Origin: Clitopilus passeckerianus
Taxonomy: Eukaryota > Basidiomycota > Agaricomycetes > Agaricales > Entolomataceae
Reading direction: 5' to 3'
Assembly (NCBI GenBank): GCA_944990035.1
Contig: CALYLX010000142.1
Location: 1,240,001-1,304,000 of the forward strand
DNA length: 64,000 nucleotides
Shown here in pieces: positions 1-11,533 of this stretch (the stretch's first letter is position 1; every line of letters starts with the position of its first letter). The notes under the pieces are model-generated. The model was not told where the DNA came from and made no database searches. It was given only the letters and a program-made list of their open reading frames with translations. The position numbers and the translations under genes were made by a program.

Positions 1-1764
1 TCACAGATCTAGCACTTCTCTCTCATAACTTCTAGGATATGGTGCCTCTGTCTTGTTTAGCGCGTGATGTTTCTTTCCTCTAGGCTTTGCAAGAGGGCAA
101 TCACTAGATGTGCCTTGCCCCTTGAACTTGAACTGGTCTTCACGAGCCTGTAGGTTTTTCTTCAACTCTTCGAGGATTGTTCGGTCTGCTGTGGAAAACC
201 GTTGATCGACTTCCGCTTCTGAGTGATTTGAATGTAATTGTGTATTTGATGACATAGGTGATGGTATGCCATTTGCGGACTCGGCGTATGGTGGGGGTAG
301 CGGTAATTGTGATTGGGATGAAAGATTTGCCCTGGTTAGTTTGGGAGTCGTTGGCAACGACTTCGTGGATGTTGACGTCCTCAGACCACGTCTTGGAGCG
401 GGTCCTGACGTCGCAGAGCTGGTTGCAGACCGGTGATGAGAACTAATCCCCATACCACTGGACAGTGAAATTGGTGATGAATGTTCGACCACGGGAGAGT
501 GGTTGGCCGAGCTTGAGGCATGGGGCAGGGTGGCCACATTAACTGTGTTTGACCGAGCCTTTGGCTGGTGAGCGGCGTGAACTTTGGCGCCAGTGCTCTT
601 CCGTCGCCGGAGGTGAGCAACATGTGCGAGATCAGCTAGGCCCTTGCCACTGGATCCAGGACCAGTGTTCGATGAAGCAGACACACGAAGCTGGATAAAC
701 GCGATGTCAGCGGAAAGGGACATTGCAAAGACGATGCATGTAGATAGATAGGAATAAGCAGCGATTTAGTCCAGAAATGAAGCTGGTGTCAACAAATCTG
801 GGTCATCCACATTTAATCATGACAGCGCCACGAAGGTACGATGTTGACAACACCACGACCAATCACAGAGCGTTGAATATGTGTTGCACATGGAAGTGTT
901 GGGGAATCGCGAGGTTATCAAAGATCATGCACTCACAGTTGAACGTGTTTTTTCAGCAGCTCCTGTTGGTGGCGCAGACATGGGTGGCTGGATTGATTGA
1001 GTGGGGGATGGGAACAGGTCCCATGGGGTCACATCTTCCACTGGACCCGTTGCCAGCGTAGATAGATTAGCACGCTGAGGGATGACATTGGGGACATTAT
1101 AGAGTTCCCATGGAGTCACGTCTTCAACACGGCCGGTATTCACGGAGGACCCAGCATTCTTGGAATTGTTTATGCTCGTCGCGGTACTGTCCGTTGTAGG
1201 TGAGCGAGGAGGGGCCGGATAGAGTTCCCAAGGAGTAACGTCTGAAACTGGCCCTGTCGAGGGTTGAGAAGGCCTCGGTCTCGAAGAAACTGGAGAAGTC
1301 GAAGACGAAGTGGTTAAACTGCTCGAAGAAGCGGTTGCTCTGGGATTGATATCTGTATTGAGATGAAGCAATGGTGAAGGGGCGTCTGTTATCCCGGATT
1401 CCGGTGCTGGAAACAACTCCCAAGGAGTGACGGCTTCCTTTGTTCCCGTCGCAGTCGAATTGGCGTCTGAATCATTAGATAGGTGTGTCACTAAAATTGG
1501 CTTCGGCTTCGGATGGGGAGGATCTGAGCGTGCTGGATTACGCGCTGGACGTCTGGGAGGATCGTGTGAGGAGGTAGAGAGAGCCGAAAGTCGTTTTGTG
1601 AGAACTGGGACACCATGAGAACTGTCGTCCGAGGTCACATTACTAGACTTTGTTGACGAATTTGACTCTGGCCAGAGAGGTTCCGTGTTTGACCTCGGAA
1701 ATTGTGGTCGTCGATGAGGTCCACCGGTTTCTATGTTGTCGTCGCTGTCTTGAACATCGACCAT
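1..1764 (-). CDS. N-terminal part of a TPWEL-repeat protein, probably a methyltransferase, running off the left edge
   Basis: Exon 1 runs from ATG 1764 to about 937 and ends at a GTGAGT donor. A second open block, 690 down to 5, follows an acceptor at 691-692; both junctions are phase 0, so the two blocks join cleanly over a 246-nt intron, long for this window. The protein is rich in Ser, Pro and Thr and carries four spaced copies of a VTPWELxPxP-like motif in exon 1. Near its end it reads APYPRSYEREVLDL, which I recall from Agaricomycete proteins where it comes just before an S-adenosylmethionine-binding methyltransferase domain. The apparent TGA at 1-3 sits in GTGA, which looks like a splice donor at 4-3, so the gene probably continues beyond the window. 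The methyltransferase call is therefore inference; the repeats and disordered character are directly seen. Confidence 0.5.
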
Positions 1765-1873
1765 GATGTACACATTTCACGATGAATTCCTCAACAACAA
1801 ATACACGCGAGCACTACGACAATATTGGTACCGATCACCTTTTTCGAGACCTTCCTATTTCGGCAACTGGCCG

Positions 1874-3442
1874 TTACTCGTCGTCGAGTTCCAGCCCATA
1901 CACAAGTCCCAAGGCAACTCGCGCAGCTGCATTTCTCCTTTCATCTTCATCTGCTATTGATGCTATTTCTGCCTTCATCCCTTGTAACGCCCCGAGTACT
2001 CTAGTGAGATCAAACGGTGCCATCTCGTAGTCTTCCTGTGACTCCGTTGAATTCGGTTCGAACCCCTTGGTCTCTGAGTTGGCCATCTGAACCGTAGCTT
2101 TCCCGAAAATTTTCTGGGACGTCTCCTCGATCTCCCCCTTCGTTGGTAAACCCTCGTCATTATCGTCCAAGTCGGTAGGTTCATCACTACCACCGAAATC
2201 CGAAACAGATCCTAGAGGTCGATAGAGTCCTCCACCAGGAACTCCCAGAGTATCCCCACGGCTGACATCAGGCGTAGACCGACCGAAGGTATCTTTGCCA
2301 CTGTTTCCCAAGCCTTCATTCAATGGTGGCGCGGAAACAAACACAGTGAAATCGTCGTCAAATTTATTTCCACCCTCCCCTTTGGTGTTGCCCCATAGGA
2401 TTGGGAATCAAAATCCATCGCGGTAGGCGAGCTTGACAATGCATCAGCGGTGGAAGCTGCAGACCGCCAGGGATCGTCCTTCATGGAGGGTTCGTCGCTG
2501 TCTTCCAGCCATCGTTGGAGTTTCAACATCTCTTTTTGCATGGCTTGACCGGGCTTTGTCGTTTCATCCTGCCCCGATTCCTCATCTTCAGAGATTATTC
2601 CCTGTGATGCCTGTGCCCAGTCTAAGAGTGCACGCTCGCGGGCTTGCCGTGTAATGGGTGTTGCTGCCTTGGATTTTGAGGCAGCCGCCATTGATGGCCA
2701 CATTATTGTTCCTAAAGCATCAAAGACGCGAGGAAGGCCAGGAATACCTTGAGCAGCCTTGTTAACTTGGTGAAAATATATTAGTAAATGTACCCCACCA
2801 TCCGAATATGCCTCAGCCGTTGATCCTTTCGTTTGTTGTTGTGAGGCATCGACGTATTCGAGACCATTCGATGATAGATACGAGTCGATTTCAGCATCCT
2901 CATCTTCCGCTGTGGAAGCCGCGCTGTTCGTGTTCACTGGCGCAGGTATCCTCACGCCGAGCAAGACCTCTGGCTCCGCCCCGCAACCTTCCATCTCTTG
3001 CTTCAATCTTTCCACGTGGTTTTGGTAAGTCTGTGGTTGGATGTAAGTTTAACTGAGTGAATGTATGAGTGTACTTCAGGACCAACCTGGCCATTATGCC
3101 ACACCCATATCACTGCTGGCACATTTTCGTATCGTGGACTTGGGGTAGAGCGTTCTGAACCCTCTCCTTCGAGAAGCGGATGCAATCTAAAGTGGACACT
3201 GGCCGTGTAATATCGATTCTCGATTATCCATGGAATGTCGTTTCCTTCGAGTTGGGTATCACTGGCACGATCGACAGCTGTATCTTTCTTGTAGTCTCGA
3301 AGCACTGAAAAAGGAAAGCCCAAATCAACATTTACAAGTCAGAGCATAAGGACTTCATATTACTTTTGATAAATGATTGAGCTTCCCGAATGTTTGCGGA
3401 CAGCACCAAGATTCTGCAGGCCGTGTCTGTCGCCGCGTGCAT
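1874..3442 (-). CDS. Alpha/gamma-adaptin-binding protein p34 (AAGAB) homolog
   Basis: AAGAB-type proteins are cytosolic chaperones for assembly of AP-1 and AP-2 clathrin adaptors. Exon 1 (3442-3364) encodes a short beta-strand start (RILVLSANIREAQSF). Exon 2 (3305-3087) has the IENRYYTASVHF block, and exon 3 (from 3030) runs to TGA 1874. Introns 3306-3363 and 3031-3086 have good sites and matching phase. Family marks seen are the tryptophan-centred MWPSM block, DDPW, the FDDDF motif followed by VSAPP, and a C-terminal DEDERRNAAARVALGL helix. The frame changes by one base at the CCCC run 2391-2394: reading one extra G there joins the two blocks into an uninterrupted family sequence. This looks like a base-calling slip rather than a dead gene. 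The 3' end lies only 110 bases from the next gene on the same strand. Confidence 0.8.
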
Positions 3443-4036
3443 GGTGATCGCTATCGCTGTACTTCAAGTCGAGATGAGGACGGATGTTTGGTATGAACCA
3501 AAGCTCTAGACGGCTTCACTGCGGGTGAATACACACGCACATACGTGTAACATGAATGGAAGTCACCTGTGGCGACCTTCCTGAGGCTATGGCACTGGGT
3601 GTTGACGGTGATGGTGATTGGAATAGTCGTGCCGTATTGTTCGGCAAAATCTGATCAATTGACGGAATCTAATCTTATCTGCGACAAGCACAGCCACTTT
3701 TGGGAGACGAGAAAGCGCCTCAACGCCGCCGCTCAGGCAACCAGCCGGGCAGCGTGGCTTCTCTCAGCTCAGCCAAGATTACCTACGCACTCACATGTTC
3801 TGGAAGAGTGTGCTGAGCCTAGGTCCTCGCACCATCTCCTGACCAGAGCCCCAGTCAAAACGTAATCCTGGACGTCCCCGAGTTTCCTCGTTTCAAATGT
3901 TGACAACCTGAACAACTTCCATGCTAATTTGCCATGTCCCTGAATTAGTGCATAAAAACTGACAGCCGCCACGATCAACGTGTTTTTCATCCAGAATATC
4001 GCGCGCTCGAGAACGTTCTGCTTTTATATCCCCACC
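3443..4036. other. Intergenic region between divergent genes
   Basis: This 594-base stretch lies between the starts of the AAGAB homolog (minus) and an F-box gene (plus) and must hold both promoters. A 98-codon open frame at 3569-3865 lacks an ATG and resembles nothing I know. I see no convincing gene or repeat here. Confidence 0.6.
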
Positions 4037-5733
4037 ATGAAGGCCTTGACACTCCCTAAGCACTGGAAGATATCAAAGGCTCAGCCGGTTCAACTGAGCC
4101 ATTCCTCATCCATTTTTCGTCGCAGGACGGCGAAACAAGCACGTTCGTTTATTTCACTGCCTCCAGAGATCTGGGCGTACATTGCGAGTCTGCTTCCCCA
4201 TGAGCAACTCAGCAAGCTCTATCTTTTGAACAGCACCTTCAATAAAATAGCGATGGATGCGCGCTACAGCGAAGTCTCTCTTCCATCGGGCAGCCATGCT
4301 GCTGAACGACTTCTCTATTTCAGGTATGGACCTCTCATTCTTCATTCGCGGGGCTATAATAAACCGAACCGGCAGTCGTTCACACATCGCACCTCGAGTC
4401 CATACCCTCAAGTTTGCAGCCGAATGTTTCTTTGGAGACTATGATAGTGGACCTTCCATCATTCCACGCCGGATGAAGCGGAGACTTATGAATATCCTCG
4501 CTCGCCGCCGCGAAGTGCGCCGTCGGAAGGAGGAGAAGATGGCTCATCTCGCCAACTTAAGCTTCGCCACAGTGCACTACTTCTCAAACGTCACCTCTTT
4601 CCACATTAACGGGATTGGGTTCGAGCTGGTACCGCAGCTAGTTCGACCGTTCTTGAAGGCTGCATGGAGCACGTTTGGGGCGAACCTCGAAGAACTCGCC
4701 ATCGTCGCCGATCTTGGCTCCTTCACAGAACTCCTTCCCACATGCACCCATCTAAACCACCTTCGGAAATTCAGATTGCGTATCGACCTCGTGACTGCAG
4801 TCAGCGATGCTTGGCAGTCATCAAACCCAGGGACCGAAGAACTATTGTCATTCCTACAAACGATAGCGCCTTCTCTCGAAGTGCTAGACTTAACCTGCTT
4901 CCCATGGCATGGTCCTAATTTGCCGAGGATCTTGGCTACTATTGGCCACTTTCCCCGTCTGCAAAGCTTCTCCATTTCCACATACGATCACTCTAATCCT
5001 TTATCTGCTTCCTTCAACATCGGTGCTTTCATTGAAAGACACTCGAGTACCCTTCGGCACCTGGAGATACCGCCTCACAATATTGCTACCCCATCCAGTT
5101 CAACTCCAACCAGTGTACAGGCGGGTGCCCTGAGGACCTTGGCCCTCACCAGCCAACGATCTGACCACTTTCAAATCTCAAATTTCCGAACGGCCCAATT
5201 CTACGTTGACAAATGGAGGCACACCCTCACAACGCTGGAGCTCAACATGCACTTCCTGAAGCATGCTGAAATCTACTCTCTGATAACCTGTTTCCAGTGC
5301 CAGACTGGGCTCAAAGATATGACACTCGCCGTCCGTGCCTTGAGTCCTGAACTGTTTGGTCTCCTTGCCCATAGCGTCCTTGGGCTTGAAAGGCTGTCCC
5401 TCTTATTTTATCAAATTTGCTCAGACTATACAGACGAGCGAAGTCTCAGGGATCTTCGGCAAATTGAGCATCCTCCCGATTTCGGCGAAGTAAGTCGCGT
5501 ACTTTCAATCTCACATTTCTTGAACTAAAAAAGATGCACCTCAGGTCACTCAATCGTTCCTTAAAGAGATGGGGGAACAGAACTTTAGTCACTGGAAAGT
5601 CCAGGAACTTAACCTGCATGCCAGCTGGCATATCCTAGAAACTGTCCGAGGTGTCAGTTGGAAATCGCTGCATTCTTCGATTCTGGCGTTAGAACGACGC
5701 ACACGTGGGTTGATCATAAGCAAGACCATTTAG
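4037..5733 (+). CDS. F-box domain protein with leucine-rich C-terminal region
   Basis: Joined exons 4037-4323, 4376-5489 and 5545-5733 give 529 residues; both introns (52 and 55 nt) have GT-AG ends and consistent phase. The F-box is near residues 45-85 (LPPEIWAYIASLLPHEQL and following). The rest has irregular leucine-rich segments such as LEELAIVADL, LEVLDLTCF and LRHLEIP, as in basidiomycete F-box/LRR-like proteins. Known role of the family: the F-box binds Skp1 and the C-terminal part selects a substrate for an SCF ubiquitin ligase. The substrate here is unknown. The ATG at 4037 is preferred because it starts shortly before the F-box; an upstream in-frame start at 3980 is not ATG. Confidence 0.75.
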
Positions 5734-5973
5734 AAACTTACTCTCCGAATCAATACTAGGACATTACTTGCAACCTACTTACTAATTACATACCCTTATA
5801 CCCTCTGTCGAATAAATTGAGCCAACTTAATGTAATGAAATTTAGTGAATTGTGGCTTGACCTTGGGCATTTGGATCTCTGTTGAGCAGGAAGTTACCGA
5901 ACCAGAGCAGAGGTAAATGTGATGCGTCACTCGTAAGAATCACCCTCAACTTCTGTTCACCCACTGCTTCAAA

Positions 5974-7916
5974 ATGAATGAACCCGACATGGATGCAGAA
6001 TCGCTCAAGAGACTGACTGTCACTCAACTAAAAGCTCTATGCAAGGAGAGAAAGATAACCGGTCATTCGAAACTTCAGAAGAATGCTATCATCAACAAGC
6101 TGATATCAACAAACTCTGGACAAAACCAAAGCTGCATGTTGGCCATGGACAGGACAAGTACCATGGTACAGAACCATCAACTCACTGTGTATCCCAAGAA
6201 ATAGCTGCATCTGGTGCTCCTCAACGAACTTTGGACGGCAAATATCCACCCGGAACATCACCCCTAGACCCCCAGGCTGTTGCACCCGAAATTCTGGCAA
6301 TAACTCCGGCATCCGTTCTGTGCCATGACGCCCTTACAAGCCCTCCCGTTCAGACCCAAAAGGCCCCTGATAAAAATCATCTCGTGAGATGTCGTGGCAC
6401 GGACACAAACCTGCATTCCTCTCTGGCGAAGCGGCAGAAGACCGCGCCTGAAAACGGTGTTGTCTCCTCTGAAGCCTCTTCTGCGGATCCGAATCTTGGC
6501 AGCACCATAGCGTCTCAAGTCCGAACTTCTGGGGATGCCAAGGAACTAGGTTGTGGACAGGATCTACACACTGGCGTAATTCCGTCCTCGGTTCGTGTTA
6601 CCTCTGCTCGGCCACATTCCTCGGGAAACGTGCGCGAGCGGGCGAAGAAATCTCATGATGGACCTAAGCGTTTCGTTCCACTCATACTCGTCACTAAGAC
6701 AGGTCCTCCTAATCAACAGGCCACTGAAAAGGCTCCGTCAGGTGCTCAAGCTCCAAGTCACGCGCCGGCGTATCCTGATCTCTCGCCTTCATCCTCAAAC
6801 CTCTCATTGCAGCTTATTGGCCTTCCTCCATCTTTATCTCAGAGACGTCTGGTTTTAGCATTTTCAGTGGCTTTCGGCCTGATGAGTATGGAAGACCTGC
6901 GGACATTATCCCTTGTCTCTCGTCTCGTGAGATATGCAGGTTTAAGGCGGCTTCTCTGTTTTTCGCCTGGAATTGCTGACACAATGATGATACAGCTTAT
7001 CACTCGGTTTTATGGCGCCTACAAAGGAATTGCTCGGGCGATAGGCTGACGGAGATATTACGACGGCACTCGGTCAACACGACAAACTTTTGGCCTTACT
7101 ATAGATTCCGTCAGGCAGAGCAGCAAAATTTCAGCCAAGCCATCAACTCCTCAATACTGGGCAGTCACCCGTGCCAGAACAGGATTTCAGATCGCCTCTT
7201 GTGGAACCCAGACAATCGGAAGCAAGCAACCATTGCCGCTAGGTTTAGTAAATCCACCACCTGCGGCTATCCTATAGTAACGATCATAAGTAGGTTTCTT
7301 CTGACGCACTTGTTCTTTGAAATCTCTGTCGAATTATCAATGGACCTTCGTTCGTCGTCATCGATGCACAAGAAGTGATCCCGCGAGAAATATGGACAAT
7401 CACAACACGGACCCAACATCATGATGATGTTTTCTACGTGCTAGAGGCGACATGCGAGGCGATTGGAATGGCGAACAATCCCTCTTCTGAGATCACTTCC
7501 GGTGAGCGAGGGCAGCTTATTCGGCAACCACGGGCGGACTGGTCCACATATATTCAAGAGTACATCTCGTCACTATCTCTGGGCCAGCCTAATCGGCCGC
7601 TACTGGCACAATAGAAGTGGACTAACGACGAGGAGTATTACCAAGGAATCAGTAAACTCTGGTTGAAAAGCGTGAAACAGGAAGGTGACCTAGGGGCCGC
7701 AAAATTGATTGTGGCCGAGATATATTGGCATGCGTTGTCGGCAATAGGTCAGAGTTTCTTACCCTCATATAAGCGCACTTAGTGTTGACACCATTGTAGC
7801 GTTAGTGGTCGTTGGTTGTCGTCTACCACGATGGCTCAAGAATTCAATGGATTGCCTGCCAGGATGGACCCTCCCAACCTGTCAGCCCGTAAGATCCACT
7901 TATTTTCACCGGCGTA
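5974..7916 (+). pseudogene. Broken SAP-domain gene of an Agaricomycete-specific family
   Basis: The first exon encodes a SAP motif (LTVTQLKALCKERKITG) soon after ATG 5974, the helix-extension-helix fold that often binds DNA. A possible intron at 6187-6275 joins it in phase 0 to a low-complexity Ser/Pro-rich stretch. Later introns at 6940-6995 and about 7208-7258 are well formed. The C-terminal half matches a conserved region I recall from Agaricomycetes: SRLVRYA, TNFWPYYRFR, VIDAQEV, YVLEATCE, KWTNDEEYYQGISKLWL, CVVGNSVSGRW and MAQEFNGLPAR, ending at TAA 7914-7916. Lesions are a one-base frame slip near 7320, an in-frame TAG at 7612-7614 where a Leu codon is expected, and another slip near 7717-7725. 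The slips could be sequencing errors, but the TAG is a substitution, so I call a pseudogene. Function of the family is unknown. Confidence 0.6.
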
Positions 7917-8364
7917 AGTGGACATAATTCGAGTTAACTATTTTCTCAACGCCCAACGTGACTAGCCATCATCACATTGAGAGCCTGCACTTCTCAACAC
8001 CGAGAGGACAACCCCTGCATCCAGCCATCGCTGTCGTACAGACACCGAATAGAGTGTATTACATTCTACGAGACAATGGCATGCAGATTGGTTGCGAAGA
8101 GGATGGGGTTGCGCATGTTTGGAGGGAGTTGCTAAAATGCACGGGGGCTGGTACAGCTGAATGATCACTTTACCTCGAACAACGCAGTACTTTGTTCAAT
8201 ATATGTCCCCCAAGAGCATGAATCGACTCTACATTGCCACGACAAAATCTGCGGCAACGACCGTTAACACCCTGGTTTCTTTTTCGATATATAGCCCTCG
8301 TATCTGGGGGCAGTGGTCTGTAAACCCAACATTAAGAATAGCAGCCAGTTGATTATGATGTACA
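7917..8364. other. Intergenic, no gene recognised
   Basis: This stretch lies between the end of the broken SAP gene and the stop codon of the convergent RPC9 gene. It holds only short open frames without family resemblance (for example 7958-8164, which starts with GTG). It is probably 3' flanking sequence of both genes. Confidence 0.55.
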
Positions 8365-9151
8365 TCAATCTTCGTCCATATCCAAGTCCCCTTCAACACC
8401 GGCGCCCTCACCCATATCGTCGAAGTTCTCCTCTTCATAATACCCATCCGCTTCATCAGTGAACATGTCTTCTTGGAAGACTTGCCCACCAGGGGGAATG
8501 TTGTTTTTCGTTGATGCCTCCCCATTCACCGAGACAACTGCGTCTGATAAGGAAGAGCGAACATGATCCAGGATTTCATCGACCTTATCCCCGACTCGAT
8601 CTTCAAGTTCTTCAACAATCTGAAAGGAGGCGAATTGGTGAGAAAAGCGGAGAAGATGTTTACTAGAAGTGAACGTACGACATAGAGCTCAACAGGCAGT
8701 GCTGGTGCAAGATTGACTATTTGCAACTTTTCCGCCTTGGTGAGGCCGTAAGGCTCGAGGGCCTTTACGAGCTTTGTGATGCCTTCTGGAGTCTGTCTTT
8801 GAGTGGGGAGGTGATCGGCGGAAAGGTGTTGGATTGCCTTAGGAAGGGGATTGGTGAGACCTGGTAGTAATCGGTGAGAACCATTCCACACACCTCAATC
8901 TCAACTGTACGGAGGTTTTCGCTCGCCTCCCCAAAAGCAGGCCCAGAGTGATTTGTATTCCCTGCAGCTTCCTCCTCCTTCTTGATTTTCACTGCAGTTT
9001 TTGTCCGCGTAATGTGATCGGTTTCCAACTCCTTTAATAGGGTAAGAACCTCATAGTTTGACAACAGAGCCGCGCGGGGCTTCACAACCTGGGATGAGGG
9101 TTAATGAGAAGGGCATATGGAAAGAAGGAGCAGACTCAGACGAACCTCCAT
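8365..9151 (-). CDS. DNA-directed RNA polymerase III subunit RPC9 (Rpc17/CRCP)
   Basis: Exons 9151-9146, 9088-8894, 8837-8679 and 8619-8365 join in phase to 204 residues; introns are 56-59 nt with GT-AG ends. The first coding exon is only six bases (Met-Glu). The protein shows the N-terminal family start AALLSNYEVLTLLKEL, then the HRDC-like part GLTKAEKLQIVNLAPALPVELYVVIVEELEDR (seen as adjacent blocks across an exon junction), followed by an acidic tail absent from shorter family members. Known role: RPC9 pairs with RPC8 to form the Pol III stalk, which contacts TFIIIB during initiation at tRNA and 5S genes. The gene is divergent from the SIKE-type gene, with a tRNA gene in the space between them. 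Confidence 0.9.
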
Positions 9152-9237
9152 AATGACTTGTGATTCGAGTAATCGAAAGTAAAGTGTACATCTAATGTAG
9201 ACACCATTATAATTCAAAGGTTGTGTCTCCTATCAAT

Positions 9238-9309
9238 TCTTTGCTAGTATATCGGTTAGTACACGCGCCTGTCACGCGCGAAAGCTGGGTTCGACTCCCA
9301 GGCAGAGAG
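9238..9309 (+). tRNA. tRNA-Asp (anticodon GTC)
   Basis: A full cloverleaf can be drawn in 72 bases without intron. The acceptor stem TCTTTGC pairs with GCAGAGA (one G-U); the D stem is GTAT/GTAC with loop ATCGGTTA. The anticodon stem is CGCGC/GCGCG with loop CTGTCAC, giving anticodon GTC. The T stem is CTGGG/CCCAG with loop TTCGACT, and the discriminator base is G. The B box GGTTCGACTCC fits the Pol III consensus. CCA is not encoded, as expected for a nuclear eukaryotic tRNA. Confidence 0.95.
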
Positions 9310-9326
9310 TTTTTTTTTTTTTTTTT
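9310..9326 (+). terminator. RNA polymerase III T-run terminator
   Basis: Seventeen consecutive T residues begin directly after the tRNA discriminator base. This is far longer than the four to six Ts that usually suffice for Pol III termination in fungi. Confidence 0.85.
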
Positions 9327-9584
9327 CGTGTCACTGTTTTTGGTTCTGCATATTTTTTTTACTTGTGCTCCAATATCGTTTTGGCTAGCTATTGTTGGGG
9401 GCCCGTTGTGTTATTGGCGTCCCGTAAATCTGACGAGGCACAATTTCGGCCTGAACTCGATGCTCCTGCACAGCCACACTTACCGAACCCATTGTCATTC
9501 ACCACCGTCTCTTGACTGTTTGTCTCCTCTCTCTCAATCCTTGAATACATCGGCAGGGTGACCATCCTACTACAGAGACAAATC

Positions 9585-10726
9585 ATGGCTGTTTTAGATA
9601 ATAGCGGCGACCAGATGAGCCAGCTGTGGGCTCTCATTCAGGAACTCAGCGAGCAGCTCAACCAGAACAGGAGTATGTCCGTTTCTCTGCAAGCTCAAAC
9701 CGAGAAGACAAAGGTACGGAAGCGGAGAATATCTCAGTGGTGAGGTGAAGCTCAAGCCTTCTTCTTGCTCTTATCTTGCAGGGTCAAGCTACGCATTCTC
9801 AAACCGGCTTCGTACTTCGAAGGTATGGATGTTCAGGCTACTCATGTTTCAAAACTTGACAAGCTTGGGTTTACTCTCAGGTTTAACCTCGACAAGTCGA
9901 AAGGTGTGTATCCTCCGCTAGACTTATCGGTACTAGCTCATCTGAGCGACCTCCAGAGGATTATGAAGCAGAGCTGGAACGTATGAACGCAACGATTACG
10001 GCGGAGAACCGTGATTTGCAGTACGACAATAAGCAGCTCAATGCTCTCATACGGGAATATGAGCAAACGCTGGAGAACGTTATGAGTAAGTCTTACAGTC
10101 GATCGTTTCTCAGAGACCTAATCACGTTTGAAAGGCAATTTCAGGAACCGTGCTGTATGTTCATCCCTCGCCAGCGTTCATCAAACAACCATTCTAATGA
10201 CCTTCTGCATTTATAGCAAGACGTCCAAGAGCGTGAATTATCATTGATCCGTGACTACGAGATGAAGTTGCTTGCCCGGCAGGAAGAACATGTTGCGCAG
10301 GACCTCGCCCTGAGCTCATCCATATCAGAGTCACTGGTGCGACTCTCGGACCACCTTCGTCGATTCCTACGGTCAATGGGTGGAGAAGAGCCTGCCAGTA
10401 GTTCGAGAGTTCTCAGCAACGCGGATGAACAAGACGACGGTGATTTTAGAGATGGATGGACATCTCGCGAAGCGCCTGCCGACCATGCCATGGAGCGGGA
10501 GATAGAATTGGCACAGCTCGAAAGGGAGAACGATGAGTTGAGGAGGTTGCTGGGTTTGGTTTCTGCGCCATCACGCAGTAACACAGACTCAAGGGCACCT
10601 CAGTATGACCTCGCGAAGTTGGATCAATCACGGCCACCGAGTGCTGCCAAGGTCGGGAACTCAGTAGAAGGTGGCGGCCCTGGAGGGGTGTTTTCGGCAT
10701 ACAAACCAACACGCCCGCTTGGCTAA
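9585..10726 (+). CDS. SIKE/FGFR1OP2-family coiled-coil protein, STRIPAK subunit (Csc3/SCI1-like)
   Basis: Six exons (9585-9713, 9782-9822, 9881-9903, 9957-10085, 10135-10154, 10217-10726) join in phase to 283 residues. The N-terminal part is heptad-rich (QLWALIQELSEQLNQNR), followed by FNLDKSKEDYEAELERM, then the family core ENRDLQYDNKQLNALIREYE and NRAQDVQERELSLIRDYE. This resembles the SIKE family. Known role: SIKE/FGFR1OP2 and fungal Csc3/SCI1 are small coiled-coil subunits of the STRIPAK phosphatase-kinase complex, which controls septation, cell fusion and fruiting. Exons of 23 and 20 nt are unusually small; both are needed to keep the family sequence. The C-terminal 100 residues are disordered. 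The start is the first ATG and sits right at the conserved block. Confidence 0.8.
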
Positions 10727-11533
10727 ATCATTGATCGACGGCGTTCGTGGTCAGTCCTTTCCGCCAGCCTCCACGAAGTATCACCTGAGTCGTTGAAACT
10801 AATAATACTATCATCCTTTTCAGGCAGCTTGAATCATCTGGATTGCTCTGTGGAACGCACCATGATTCTGATAGGCTGGAGAGGTTCTATTGGATAGTCA
10901 GAAGAGGAGGTTTTACCAGTCAGGATGGAAATCAAATCATTGTGATACGGGCTTGTGGGAAGTGGCTAATGTGATTGGGTAGGAAGCCAGCCCGTGTGTA
11001 AACTACTTGGCCCAGACACGCCGGGGACTGGACTTGTTGCATCCTATTACGATGATATCCTGCATGATACAGTAATGATATGTTATTGGCGGACACAACT
11101 GCCCTGTGGAATTCGAAAAAGATGCAGGCTTAGAAAGCCTGGATAATTGAATTCAATACTGGAGTTTCGCTTGCTCGGCTGTGGTGCGGATTGCCGAGAA
11201 CCGCATACTAACGAAAGAAAGGGTCCACAAAGGCACCAACACGTTTAACATATGAAGCGAGAGGCTTGATAGGTAACTTTCTTTTAGACCCCATTGTCCG
11301 TGAACTGCGAGCACGACGATGGAAGGCGTCTCGATGTCGGAGGTCGAGTGGACGCGAGTTGAGGATGAGGTTAGTGACCGAAATAGAGAGCCTGCAAATC
11401 ACCGATTGCGGCAGTGCTCACCGCTGTCATTTGCCTCCGCCTCTCATTTTTAACCATCCTGCATGCTCATTGTCTGCTTTCTCTCACATAGGGCCTAGTT
11501 CAAGTCCCATACTCCATATCGTTCTCACCGGAA
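10727..11533. other. Intergenic, no gene recognised
   Basis: About 800 bases separate two genes of the same orientation. The stretch should contain the 3' end of the SIKE-type transcript and the promoter and leader of the PH-domain gene. Open frames at 11208-11402 and 11266-11682 do not start or continue in a gene-like way, and I see no repeat. Confidence 0.55.

Noticed and set aside
1..3. TGA stop ending the leftmost reading frame
   Set aside because: It lies within GTGA right after a conserved block that should continue, so it is more likely the start of an intron cut by the window edge.
2761..2790. Short intron (GTACAT to CCAAG) in the AAGAB gene
   Set aside because: It would be about 28 nt, too short for the introns of this genome, and the frame is open across it.
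3569..3865. 98-codon open frame with a hydrophobic start
   Set aside because: It begins with GTG, has no family resemblance, and lies in a divergent promoter region.
7958..8164. 68-codon frame after the SAP pseudogene
   Set aside because: It starts with GTG and has no known relatives I recognise; it could be chance in 3' flanking DNA.
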